A stretch of 44,423 nucleotides of DNA from NCBI GenBank assembly GCA_910577825.1, contig CAJTOK010000028.1, forward strand, positions 1 through 44,423, in the 5' to 3' direction. Under the pieces are notes generated by a model. It made no database searches. It saw only the letters and a program-made list of their open reading frames with translations, and had not been told where the DNA came from. Made by a program: the position numbers and the translations under genes. This DNA comes from an uncultured Lachnospiraceae bacterium (GTDB lineage Bacteria; Bacillota; Clostridia; Lachnospirales; Lachnospiraceae). Of this stretch, positions 8,219 to 15,650 are shown one piece after another. Within the stretch, counting starts at the first letter, position 1. Every line of letters starts with the position of its first letter.

Positions 8219-8258
8219 ACACTTTTACCTGTTTTTTTCAAAATTCCGGCTAAAAATT

Positions 8259-10013
8259 CTACATGTCCGCCTGTTTATAAGCTTCTACATGTGATTCTAT
8301 TTCTGCAAAAAGCCTGGAACGCAGCTCTTTTATATATTCTGCGGCATTTTCTATGGAAACCATCTCTTTTACTGATTTATCCCTTGTTGTAACCTCCACA
8401 GAGGATTCCTTTAAATTACGCGGGCTTACAATTACACGTACCGGCACACCGATAAGGTCTGCATCAGAAAACATCTCCCCTGGCCTTATCTTCCTGTCAT
8501 CATAAATAACTTCTATGCCATCATTTAACAGGCTGTTATAAAGGCTGTCTGCCGTTTTCTTTGTTTCTTCATCATCTGCACGCAGGCAGCATATATGCAC
8601 TTCCCAGGGTGCTATTGAAACAGGCCATACAGGGCCATATTCATCATGGCGTGCTTCACATATTGAAGCAGCAAGACGGCCCACGCCTATGCCATAACAT
8701 CCCATTACCGGATAATGTCCCTTGCCATTTTCATCTGTATACTGCATATCCATTGACTTAGTATACTTAGTGCCAAGCTGGAATATATTCCCCACTTCTA
8801 TGCCACGCTTTATTGTTATGGAATGTTTCCCGCAGCAAGGGCATATGCCGCCTTCTTTAACCTTTGAAATATCAGCATAATTTACATCACCAAGTTCCCT
8901 TTCAAGGTTTAATCCTGTATAATGGTACCCCTCCTTATTAGCACCTGCCACAAGCCCTTTAATCCCCTCCAGTGACACATCAAGATAAAATTCCGCCTCA
9001 CTGGAAATATTATATGGCCCAATATATCCTGCCACAAGACAGTCATCTTCTGTAATTACAGCAGTGTGTATTTCTTCTCCCACAATGTTTCTAAGCTTTG
9101 TTTCATTTACCTCATAGTCACCACGGACAAATGCAACTACAAACTTGTCATTAGAATTTTTCTGGTATACAACAGCCTTGCACGAAGTTTTAACATCACT
9201 TTTAAGAAAAGCGCAGACATCTTCAATCGTTTTACAGTCTGGTGTTTCTATACACTGGAGTTCTATGTCCTCCGTATCTGGATTATTTTCAACCCGGTTT
9301 TCTGCTGCTTCCATATTAGAATGGTATCCACATTCATTACAGATAACTATTGTATCTTCACCTACAGGAGTTAAAAGCATATATTCATGTGAAACACTTC
9401 CGCCCATCATTCCTGAATCTGACTTTACCGTAATGACCTCCGGCACGCCTGCCTTCTGGAAAATACGGTTGTATGCCTGGAAACACAGTTTATAATACTT
9501 ATCAAGGTCTTCCTGTGAAGTATGGAATGAATAGGCATCTTTCATTGTAAACTCACGCACACGTATCATGCCCGCCCTTGGCCTTGCCTCATCCCTGAAT
9601 TTACGCTGCAGCTGGTATATCATAAACGGGTATTTTGTATAAGACTGTGCATACTCACGTACAAGCTGTACTGCTGCTTCCTCATGTGTCATGCCAAGTA
9701 CATGGTTTGAGCCGTTCCTGTCCTTAAAACGTACCAGTTCACTTCCGACACTTTCATACCTGCCTGATTCCTCCCATAAAGCAGCTGGCATTACAACAGG
9801 GAAAAGCACTTCCTGGCCGCCTATTGCATCCATTTCTTTCCGTATAATATTTTCAATTTTGGCAGTAACCCTCCTAAGGGCCGGGAACTCTGAATAAATC
9901 CCATTGCCTACATATTTCATAAATCCCCCGCGCAGCATAAACGCATGGCTGTCAATTACACAGTCTGCCGGTCTTTCTTTAAACCTTTGTCCTATAAGAT
10001 TTGATAATTTCAT
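8259..10013 (-). CDS. proS: Prolyl-tRNA synthetase, bacterial type with editing domain
   Basis: A 584-residue class II aminoacyl-tRNA synthetase that charges tRNA-Pro. Motif 1 and the N-terminal core (1-200) carry RGGFMKYVGNGIYSEFP, and motif 2 is in the FRDEARPRAGMIRVREFTMKDAYSF stretch. An INS-type editing domain that removes mischarged alanine lies about 225-400 (SDSGMMGGSVSHEYMLL ... KAVVYQKNSNDKFVVAFVRG). Motif 3 is GCYGIGVGRLAA, followed by a C-terminal anticodon-binding domain (PWEVHICCLRADDEE to the end). The length fits the bacterial ProS type 1 group. The gene is preceded by a T-box leader on the same strand, which couples expression to uncharged tRNA-Pro. Confidence 0.97.
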   Translation of the reverse strand: MKLSNLIGQRFKERPADCVIDSHAFMLRGGFMKYVGNGIYSEFPALRRVTAKIENIIRKEMDAIGGQEVLFPVVMPAALWEESGRYESVGSELVRFKDRNGSNHVLGMTHEEAAVQLVREYAQSYTKYPFMIYQLQRKFRDEARPRAGMIRVREFTMKDAYSFHTSQEDLDKYYKLCFQAYNRIFQKAGVPEVITVKSDSGMMGGSVSHEYMLLTPVGEDTIVICNECGYHSNMEAAENRVENNPDTEDIELQCIETPDCKTIEDVCAFLKSDVKTSCKAVVYQKNSNDKFVVAFVRGDYEVNETKLRNIVGEEIHTAVITEDDCLVAGYIGPYNISSEAEFYLDVSLEGIKGLVAGANKEGYHYTGLNLERELGDVNYADISKVKEGGICPCCGKHSITIKRGIEVGNIFQLGTKYTKSMDMQYTDENGKGHYPVMGCYGIGVGRLAASICEARHDEYGPVWPVSIAPWEVHICCLRADDEETKKTADSLYNSLLNDGIEVIYDDRKIRPGEMFSDADLIGVPVRVIVSPRNLKESSVEVTTRDKSVKEMVSIENAAEYIKELRSRLFAEIESHVEAYKQADM

Positions 10014-10087
10014 AACGTTCCATATCCTTTCTGGATTTTATCCTTCTTTATTACCAATTACATTAAAACGGGCAGCTCCAGCTGCAT

Positions 10088-10344
10088 AAAAAAGCCCTAA
10101 AATATACTTACTGTATATCTTAGGGCGGAAAGTTCCGCGGTACCACCTAAATTCAGGATAACCTGCACTCATTAATTTAATAAGCTGCCGCTTATATTGC
10201 CTGTGATAACGGTGGCCTCCGGTGTAACCCCACAGCTCCCAGGCTGGTTTGGCATCCTTCCAATAAAGCCTTGCACCATACGGCTTCTCTCTGAAAATTC
10301 CAGATGCTTACTATTCCTGTTCATTGCTTTTAATTTTTCTTCTA
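10088..10344 (-). ncRNA. T-box riboswitch of proS
   Basis: On the minus strand the T-box sequence AGGTGGTACCGCGG (10148 to 10135) is followed by an intrinsic terminator with stem GCCCTAA/TTAGGGC (10094-10126) and a T-run ending near 10088. Upstream lies a long stem I region with the AGAGAG motif and GGTGCAAGGC-type distal part (about 10200-10300). Uncharged tRNA would stabilise the antiterminator and allow proS transcription. The specifier should be a proline codon; I did not assign it with confidence. Confidence 0.93.
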
Positions 10345-10373
10345 TTTTTACCATATACACATCTAAATGTCAA
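10345..10373 (-). promoter_or_regulatory. Promoter of the T-box/proS unit
   Basis: On the minus strand a perfect TTGACA (10373 to 10368), a 17-base spacer ending in TGG (extended -10) and TAAAAA (10350 to 10345) stand immediately upstream of the T-box leader. Confidence 0.7.
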
Positions 10374-10428
10374 GTGCCAGAAAAACCGGAAGCCGGACAT
10401 TCCAAAACATCCCTCTGAAAACTTTGCG

Positions 10429-11208
10429 TCATACACTGGTACGTTTCATTAAAAACCTTCTTTTATATTTAAGCACTGCATAATCTGTAATCTTCTTCTG
10501 GTAAATAACATCTGATATGCCGCCTGCAATCCCCACAACGGGTATTCCCTGTATAAATTTAAGATAAAGCATTTCATTTGCAAGAATGCCTGATGTCTTT
10601 TCTATCTGTGTTTTTTTATCCGTTAAAAATGGCATTCCGCCCGGTTCTATCCAGCCATTAATTTCCATATCACCATCTATAAGCCTGTCCCCGCGGCATA
10701 ACGCTGTTTCAATTAATTTTAATATAAATACCTGTTCTTCTTCTGTTTCATATCCAAAACCAAAGTGGAGTGCTGTTTCATATATACTTTTTAAAATTAC
10801 TGAAATAAATACAGGGATATCAGGAATCCCCATGCCAAATAATCCCATTCCGGCACCTTCCGCCGTAGAAACCGCCATATTGAAAACTTTGCTGCCAAAA
10901 GCCATTTTTCCGAATTTCTTAATGCTTTTTTTATCATTTCTCAAATCAGCAGAATATTCATTTACTTTAAAATCCTGCTGCATCCTTTCTTTATTATAAG
11001 ATTTCTCAATAAACCCTGTACCATTTTCAAAAATAAGCTGGAACGCTTTGCAAAATGCAGTATCAAGTGTTTTATCCAGAGTTTTGGGAATATACTGGGA
11101 AACTTTTTCCTGCCACTTGCTTTCACTTGCCGCAATATTTTTGTTAATAAATTTTTCCTCATCCTTTTCAAGTTTTTTAAGTTCTTTCTTTATATACCCC
11201 TGGTTCAT
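10429..11208 (-). CDS. EcsC family protein
   Basis: A 259-residue protein of the EcsC family, named after a gene beside the Bacillus EcsAB transporter; its biochemical role is not established. The recognisable core runs from FENGTGFIEKSYNKE through GMGIPDIPVFISVILKSIYETALHFGFGYETEEEQVFIL to GIPVVGIAGGISDVIYQKKITDYAVLKYKRRFL. Two Gly/Ile/Val-rich stretches (about 117-140 and 217-232) could associate with the membrane. I chose the ATG at 11208 because GGAGGG lies six bases upstream; an in-frame ATG nine codons earlier lacks a site. It is separated from the ribbon-helix-helix gene by about 120 bases without an obvious promoter. Confidence 0.85.
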   Translation of the reverse strand: MNQGYIKKELKKLEKDEEKFINKNIAASESKWQEKVSQYIPKTLDKTLDTAFCKAFQLIFENGTGFIEKSYNKERMQQDFKVNEYSADLRNDKKSIKKFGKMAFGSKVFNMAVSTAEGAGMGLFGMGIPDIPVFISVILKSIYETALHFGFGYETEEEQVFILKLIETALCRGDRLIDGDMEINGWIEPGGMPFLTDKKTQIEKTSGILANEMLYLKFIQGIPVVGIAGGISDVIYQKKITDYAVLKYKRRFLMKRTSV

Positions 11209-11331
11209 ATATCCCTCCATTTCTTTTTTATCCATTTTTTATTATTTTAACATTTATTATGGATATTGGCAAGGAAACCAGCAACACATGATAGTGTAAC
11301 TTATCTGGGTATACAAGCTCTGGCATGAGGT

Positions 11332-11595
11332 TTACCTATATCCATTTTTTCTTTTACGTACTGCTTCAGCAAGTAAAAATTCAATCTGCCCGTTTATAGA
11401 ACGGTAGTCTTCATCTGCCCATTGTGCAAGTTCATTCCAGAGGGACGGGGCAAGCCTTAGAAGTACCTGTTTTTTGGCTTTTTCTTTTTCTTTCAGTTTT
11501 TTTTCTTTTTGCCTGGCTTCCTTCTCAAGTGCTTCAAGTTTCTCCAGGCGTTCCTGTAACTTGCGTTCCCTCTCCTCAATCCTTTCTTTATCCAT
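11332..11595 (-). CDS. Small ribbon-helix-helix (Arc-like) DNA-binding protein
   Basis: An 87-residue protein in two parts. Residues 1-42 are an almost purely Lys/Glu/Arg coiled coil (ERIEERERKLQERLEKLEAL). Residues 43-87 form an Arc/CopG-like ribbon-helix-helix domain, with strand KKQVLLRLAPSLWNELAQWA and helix DEDYRSINGQIEFLLAEAVRKR. RHH proteins bind DNA as dimers, usually as autoregulating repressors. The gene starts 21 bases after the SPFH gene stop and is surely co-transcribed with it. A perfect 16-bp palindrome in the leader of this operon is a candidate operator for this protein (inference). Confidence 0.8.
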   Translation of the reverse strand: MDKERIEERERKLQERLEKLEALEKEARQKEKKLKEKEKAKKQVLLRLAPSLWNELAQWADEDYRSINGQIEFLLAEAVRKRKNGYR

Positions 11596-11616
11596 AATTA
11601 CTACCTTCCAGAAAAC

Positions 11617-12573
11617 TTAATAAATACTGCTGCTGTTTACTACTGGCTGTGCTTCCTTGTTTCCGCACAGAACTACTAAAAGGTTGCTGGTCATTGCTGC
11701 TTTTCTTTCTTCATCAAGCACTACCACTCCGTCTTCTGCAAGCTGGTTAATTGCCATCTGCACCATGCTTACTGCACCCTCAACAATCTTCTTTCTTGCT
11801 GCGATAATAGCTGTTGCCTGCTGTTTCTGCAACATTGCCGCTGCAATTTCTTCTGCATATGAAAGATGTGTAATACGCACCTCTTCTACAAGAATGCCTG
11901 CTTCTTTTACTTTTTTCTGGAGTTCTTCTTTCATATTTTCTGCAATTTCCTGGCTGCTGCCACGTAATGTCTTCTCATGTTCCTCTTCATCACCATCATT
12001 ATCTGTAAGCAAATCATATGGATACAGCCTTGCAATTTTACGTATAACTGAATCACACTGTATAGAAAGAAATGTGTTGTAATCATCTACATTAAAAACT
12101 GCATCTGTAGGATTAGTTACTTTCCATACAGCAACCGCCCCGATAATTACCGGGTTGCCTAGTGCATCATTTACTTTCTGCTGTTTGTTATTTAAAGTTA
12201 TTGTCTTTAATGAAATCTTCTTTTTAGTCTTATTGCCAGGTGCAACTAAAGAAACAAATGGATTTGTCCAGTAAAAACCCTGCTTTTTAATAGTGCCGTA
12301 ATACTCCCCGAACAAAGTCATTACAATGGCTTCATTAGGATTTATTATATGCAGCCCTCCAAGTATGGTTAAAAGTATTAAAGCTAAAATCGAAGATGCA
12401 GCACACAGGCAGACGCCTGCTTCCATAGCAAGTTTATTCCCTGTTACAGCTATATAGCTTATAACAAAAACTGCTGTACAGGCAAACAGCCCGGCTAATG
12501 CCCCAAGCAGTACAGGCATTCCATTAGCTTTTGTAATCTCTTTTTCCTCTGTTTTTTTAACTTTTTCTTCCAT
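11617..12573 (-). CDS. SPFH/Band 7 (stomatin/prohibitin-like) membrane protein
   Basis: A 318-residue membrane protein. Two hydrophobic segments near the N-terminus (about 18-45 and 52-75) are followed by the SPFH core starting INPNEAIVMTLFGEYYGTIKKQGFYW and containing TLNNKQQKVNDALGNPVIIGAVAVWKV. A helical region ends with EEIAAAMLQKQQATAIIAARKKIVEGAV, typical of flotillin/stomatin oligomerisation. Such proteins organise membrane microdomains or assist membrane protein quality control. It is the first gene of an operon with a ribbon-helix-helix protein and is driven by a consensus promoter. AAGGAGG precedes the ATG. Confidence 0.9.
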   Translation of the reverse strand: MEEKVKKTEEKEITKANGMPVLLGALAGLFACTAVFVISYIAVTGNKLAMEAGVCLCAASSILALILLTILGGLHIINPNEAIVMTLFGEYYGTIKKQGFYWTNPFVSLVAPGNKTKKKISLKTITLNNKQQKVNDALGNPVIIGAVAVWKVTNPTDAVFNVDDYNTFLSIQCDSVIRKIARLYPYDLLTDNDGDEEEHEKTLRGSSQEIAENMKEELQKKVKEAGILVEEVRITHLSYAEEIAAAMLQKQQATAIIAARKKIVEGAVSMVQMAINQLAEDGVVVLDEERKAAMTSNLLVVLCGNKEAQPVVNSSSIY

Positions 12574-12591
12574 AATAATGGCCTCCTTCCG

Positions 12592-12607
12592 CCATCTTGC
12601 AAGATGG
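12592..12607. promoter_or_regulatory. Perfect 16-bp palindrome (candidate operator)
   Basis: CCATCTTG-CAAGATGG is a perfect dyad located between the consensus promoter and the ribosome site of the SPFH/RHH operon. It is too short and lacks a T-run for a terminator. Binding by the co-encoded ribbon-helix-helix protein would give autoregulation; this is an inference. Confidence 0.5.
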
Positions 12608-12643
12608 TTTTGTATATTATTGTGATATTATTTTGATATCATT

Positions 12644-12672
12644 ATTATAGCCTGTGCATGAAGGATTGTCAA
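12644..12672 (-). promoter_or_regulatory. Consensus sigma-A promoter of the SPFH/RHH operon
   Basis: On the minus strand TTGACA (12672 to 12667) and TATAAT (12649 to 12644) are both perfect matches, separated by exactly 17 bases. Confidence 0.9.
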
Positions 12673-12789
12673 TAGCATTTATTTATAAAACTTATTTAAA
12701 AGCATATAAAAACAAATAGATTATTTTTGTTATATATGGTATACTTGTTTTTATTCTATTTTAATTAAAATATATGGAGGCATTATATT

Positions 12790-13722
12790 ATGAATAAAAA
12801 TATTGTTGTTGCACTTGGACACAGTGCACTTGGAAGGACTTTCCCGGAGCAGAAAGAAGCGGCAAAAAATGCTGCTGCTGCTATTGCTGACCTGGCAGCG
12901 GCTAAGTTTAATATTGTTATTACACACAGCAACGGCCCGCAGGTGGGAATGATACATTCTGCCATGGCAGAATACAGCCGCCTTGAACCGTCCAATACTG
13001 TTGCGCCTATGTCTATATGCAGTGCAATGAGCCAGGGCTACATAGGTTACGACCTGCAGAATGAAATAAGGACAGAACTTTTAAACAGGGGCATTTACAA
13101 GCCAGTTTCAACTATTATCACACAGGTACGTGTTGACCCGTTTGATACTGCATTTTCATACCCTGATAAGCATATTGGAAGATATATGACAGAAGAAGAG
13201 GCAAAAGCCGAAGAAAAAAAGGGAAACCATGTTGTATTTGAGGAAGGCAAAGGCTACAGGCGTATTATTGCTGCCCCGCGCCCTATTGAGATATATGAAC
13301 TTGACGCCATTAAGACACTTATGGACGCCGGCCAGATAGTAATTGCAGCAGGCGGCGGCGGAATACCTGTGCTGCAGCAGGGGACACGCCTTAAAGGTGC
13401 AAGTGCAGTAATTGAAAAAGATGTTACAAGTGCATGTCTTGCTGAAGAACTTGGTGCAGATATACTTCTGCTGCTTACTGGTGTTGAAAAAGTATGCCTG
13501 GATTTTGGCACACCTTCCGAAAAACAGCTTGACAGCATGACTGTTGAAGAAGCTACACAGTATATTAATGAAAAACAGTTCTCTTCTGGCGCAATGCTTC
13601 CAAAAGTTGAAGCAGCTGTTTCATTTGCATCTTCTTCACCTGCACGCAAATCAATTATAACAAGCATTAATACAGCTATTGACGGGATAACTGGCAAAAC
13701 AGGCACAGTTATAACACTTTAA
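12790..13722 (+). CDS. arcC: Carbamate kinase, variant with altered N-terminal glycine motif
   Basis: A 310-residue amino-acid-kinase-fold enzyme that interconverts carbamoyl phosphate plus ADP with carbamate plus ATP, usually in arginine or allantoin/agmatine catabolism. Family signatures present are THSNGPQVG, MSQGYIGYDLQNE, FDTAFSYPDKHIGRYMTEEEA, IAAGGGGIPV, IEKDVTSACLAEELGADILLLLTGVEKVCLDFGTP and GAMLPKVEAA. The usual first motif A-L-G-G-N-A is replaced by A-L-G-H-S-A (Gly10-His11-Ser12). No arginine deiminase or ornithine transcarbamylase gene is nearby. It has its own ribosome site (TGGAGG) and upstream AT-rich promoter region, and ends at a strong hairpin. The name rests on whole-length similarity; the altered motif leaves the substrate open. 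Confidence 0.85.
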   Translation: MNKNIVVALGHSALGRTFPEQKEAAKNAAAAIADLAAAKFNIVITHSNGPQVGMIHSAMAEYSRLEPSNTVAPMSICSAMSQGYIGYDLQNEIRTELLNRGIYKPVSTIITQVRVDPFDTAFSYPDKHIGRYMTEEEAKAEEKKGNHVVFEEGKGYRRIIAAPRPIEIYELDAIKTLMDAGQIVIAAGGGGIPVLQQGTRLKGASAVIEKDVTSACLAEELGADILLLLTGVEKVCLDFGTPSEKQLDSMTVEEATQYINEKQFSSGAMLPKVEAAVSFASSSPARKSIITSINTAIDGITGKTGTVITL

Positions 13723-13741
13723 CAGGCCTGCCTGCCCATAT

Positions 13742-13782
13742 AATAAGCCCTTGGAATGCCACTGGTGTCCTTTGGGCTTATT
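13742..13782 (+). terminator. Terminator between arcC and the MBL-fold gene
   Basis: AATAAGCCC (13742-13750) and GGGCTTATT (13774-13782) form a perfect 9-bp stem with a 23-base internal segment, placed between two convergent genes and able to act in both directions. Confidence 0.65.
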
Positions 13783-13791
13783 GGTATGGCA

Positions 13792-14538
13792 CTATAACTG
13801 GAATACCATATTTTCATTTGTAATCCTTACAATTTTATCTTTATATTCCGGGTACTCTTTTATAAAATTATCTATTATCCCATAATCACCCCAGCAGTGC
13901 ATTGGGAATACATGCCTGCAATCTGTATAAGAAAGAAATGCCAGCGGCCCTTTATATGCACTGTCTTTAAGGCGCGGGTCAAATGGTATAAAAGCGGCAT
14001 CAATTTTTATTCCTTTTAATTTCCCAATTTCTGTTATATATCTTTGTTCCATATTTTTATTATAACCTTCTGTTTCATTTTCCCATACCCACATATTTAA
14101 ATCACCAGCATGGTAATAATTCCTGCCATTATACCTAATTAAAAATGCAACACCTTCATCTGTTGAACGGAGTGTCCTTATTACAAGTTCTTTTCCATTA
14201 GATAGCCAGACTGTTTCTTTAGTATCTTTTTTTACAGGCAGTATATTTTTAAAATCCCCCGGGGATATTTTATTCTGCCTTGCTATATTTCCAGAAAACT
14301 TTACAGACAGGTTTTTATATGGCACACCTTTGGCAAGTACAAATAAAGCATGAGGATACTTATCTGCAAGCCCGAATACCACGGGGTTAAAATGGTCTTT
14401 ATGTTTATGGCTGGTAAATACTGCCAGTGGTTTGTCTGTGTCCATCTCTGGAACACTGCCTTTATAATAATCAAATAAAAAATACGCATCACCTGTATCT
14501 AAAAGAAAACCACTATGCCTGATATATATTACTTTCAT
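13792..14538 (-). CDS. Metallo-beta-lactamase-fold hydrolase
   Basis: A 248-residue protein of the MBL superfamily, close to the UlaG/YycJ-like hydrolases. The metal motif is TSHKHKDHF (H-x-H-x-D-H), with a further His/Asp in YYHAGDLNMW and a C-terminal His in FPMHCWGDYG. The N-terminal strand MKVIYIRHSGFLLDTG and FLFDYY are typical of the fold. There is no signal peptide, so it is cytoplasmic. GAGGGG precedes the ATG by five bases. It stands between convergent arcC and the tail of the surface protein, so it looks monocistronic. The substrate is unknown. Confidence 0.85.
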   Translation of the reverse strand: MKVIYIRHSGFLLDTGDAYFLFDYYKGSVPEMDTDKPLAVFTSHKHKDHFNPVVFGLADKYPHALFVLAKGVPYKNLSVKFSGNIARQNKISPGDFKNILPVKKDTKETVWLSNGKELVIRTLRSTDEGVAFLIRYNGRNYYHAGDLNMWVWENETEGYNKNMEQRYITEIGKLKGIKIDAAFIPFDPRLKDSAYKGPLAFLSYTDCRHVFPMHCWGDYGIIDNFIKEYPEYKDKIVRITNENMVFQL

Positions 14539-14602
14539 ACATTCCCCTCTATCTTGTCCTGTTAATTTTATTATATCCTTTTTCTCTTATAAGACAAGCA
14601 CC

Positions 14603-14636
14603 AAAAAAGCTGGAAATATATAATATCCCCAGCTTT
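14603..14636 (-). terminator. Intrinsic terminator of the surface-protein gene
   Basis: On the minus strand AAAGCTGG and CCAGCTTT arms surround an AT-rich loop and are followed by a T-run (AGCTTTTTT), about 40 bases past the stop codon. This supports a gene once transcribed through to here. Confidence 0.85.
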
Positions 14637-15127
14637 CTGTTGGTTTTTGGTTATGCACGCTTTGTAGAAAATAATTTATTTAACTTTTACACTTTTGCCT
14701 GCACCTTTTGCTTTTATAATCTTATTGTATGGTTTAATCTTATTCTTTGGTGCTTTAACTACAGCCTTCTTGTTTATTCCTTTAAATGCGTTTTTCCCTG
14801 TTGTCTTAGCTGTAAGTTTCTTAGTTTTAATTATAATCTTCTTTAAATTCTTGCAGCCTTTAAACGCATTCTTGCCAATTTTCTTTATATTTGCGCCGAT
14901 TGTTACTTTTGCCAGTTTTTTATTTCCTTTAAAAGCATTATTGGCAATAGATGTAACTTTATATGACTTGCCGCTTATTTTAATACTTGCAGGAATAGTA
15001 ATATTCTTTACATTCTTTGGGGCTGTAAATGCAGCTGTCCTGTTTGTGCCAGCTGATGTAACTTTATACTTTGAACCGTTTACAGTAACCTTCTTGCCAG
15101 CTTTTACACTTGCAGCTGGTTTCTTTG

Positions 15128-15246
15128 ATGGTTCTGTGCCTGGTGCTTTTGTTGGCTCTGTGCCTGGCTTTACTGTTGGCTCTGTACCTGGTGCTTTTGT
15201 TGGTTCTGTGCCCGGTGCTTTTGTTGGCTCTGTGCCTGGTGCTGCA
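15128..15246. repeat. 24-bp tandem repeats coding for APGTEPTK units
   Basis: About five near-identical 24-bp units (core GGTGCTTTTGTTGG plus CTCTGTGCC on the plus strand) encode the Pro/Thr linker of the surface protein. Copy number could change by replication slippage without loss of frame. Confidence 0.75.
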
Positions 15247-15382
15247 CTTGGTGTTACAGCTGGTACTGGTGATGGTGATACTGTTGTGCCAGGACCCGGA
15301 ATATAGCCGTTGCTGCTGCTATTATTGTTATTATTGTTGCCACCTGGTACAGTTGTGGTGTCTGTATAGTAAAGCACATATG

Positions 15383-15650
15383 TTGAAAATTTGTCACTGT
15401 GAACTACCCATTGTCTAAAGCCAATGGGCTTCCTGCTTCTATGACCCCGCAACCAAACTTGTTTGGTTTACCTACTATCTCCACAGGCGTTAATTCGGGC
15501 TGCACCATCCCTATTTGTATTTTATTATCTTATGCTGTTTGCCGTAATCCTTCTGCTAAAATATTCCTTGCAGCATTGATATCCCTGTCATGTTTTGCAC
15601 CACAGACAGGACAGGTCCATTCCCTTACTGATAAATCTTTTGTTGCTATG
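15383..15650 (-). ncRNA. Predicted omega RNA (reRNA) of the TnpB element
   Basis: TnpB elements transcribe a guide RNA that overlaps the 3' end of tnpB and runs through the right end into flanking DNA. Here the tail carries the conserved-looking GAATTAACGCCTGTGG segment, a 7-bp hairpin (AACCAAA/TTTGGTT, about 15452-15469), AGAAGCAGGAAGCCC and the right-end hairpin, closing with GTTCAC. The guide would be the first 16 or so bases of host DNA (from 15398 downwards, AGTGACAAATTTTCAA). The 5' limit is an estimate. Confidence 0.6.
15406..15429 (-). repeat. Right-end hairpin of the IS element
   Basis: CCCATTG and CAATGGG arms with an 8-base GCTTTAGA loop, nearly the same as the left-end hairpin. 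In this family such imperfect palindromes are bound by the HUH transposase supplied in trans. Confidence 0.8.

Larger units (their letters stand above)
14676..15452 (-). pseudogene. C-terminal fragment of the interrupted surface protein: Pro/Thr repeats plus BspA-type leucine-rich repeats
   Basis: This is the downstream half of the surface-protein gene. Host-derived sequence begins at 15398 and gives 240 residues starting SDKFSTYVLYYTD. An in-frame ATG at 15452 lies inside the right end of the insertion element. After an Asn/Ser-rich stretch come five copies of an 8-residue unit of the APGTEPTK type, a strand-rich segment, and leucine-rich repeats of the BspA/LRR_5 class (SIANNAFKGNKKLAKVTIGA, IGKNAFKGCKNLKKIIIK). 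The C-terminus is Lys-rich with no LPxTG or membrane anchor. Without the signal peptide of the upstream half it would not be exported. Joined to the upstream fragment after removal of 15399-16743, it continues in frame. Confidence 0.85.

Noticed and set aside
10172..10360. A 62-residue minus-strand open frame before proS
   Set aside because: It lies inside the T-box leader and its sequence is explained by the conserved RNA.
11657..12082. A 141-residue plus-strand frame antisense to the SPFH gene
   Set aside because: It is a Ser/Ala-rich shadow of the real gene with no ribosome site.
15128..15246. CRISPR-like spaced repeats
   Set aside because: These are contiguous 24-bp coding repeats without spacers, encoding Pro/Thr units.
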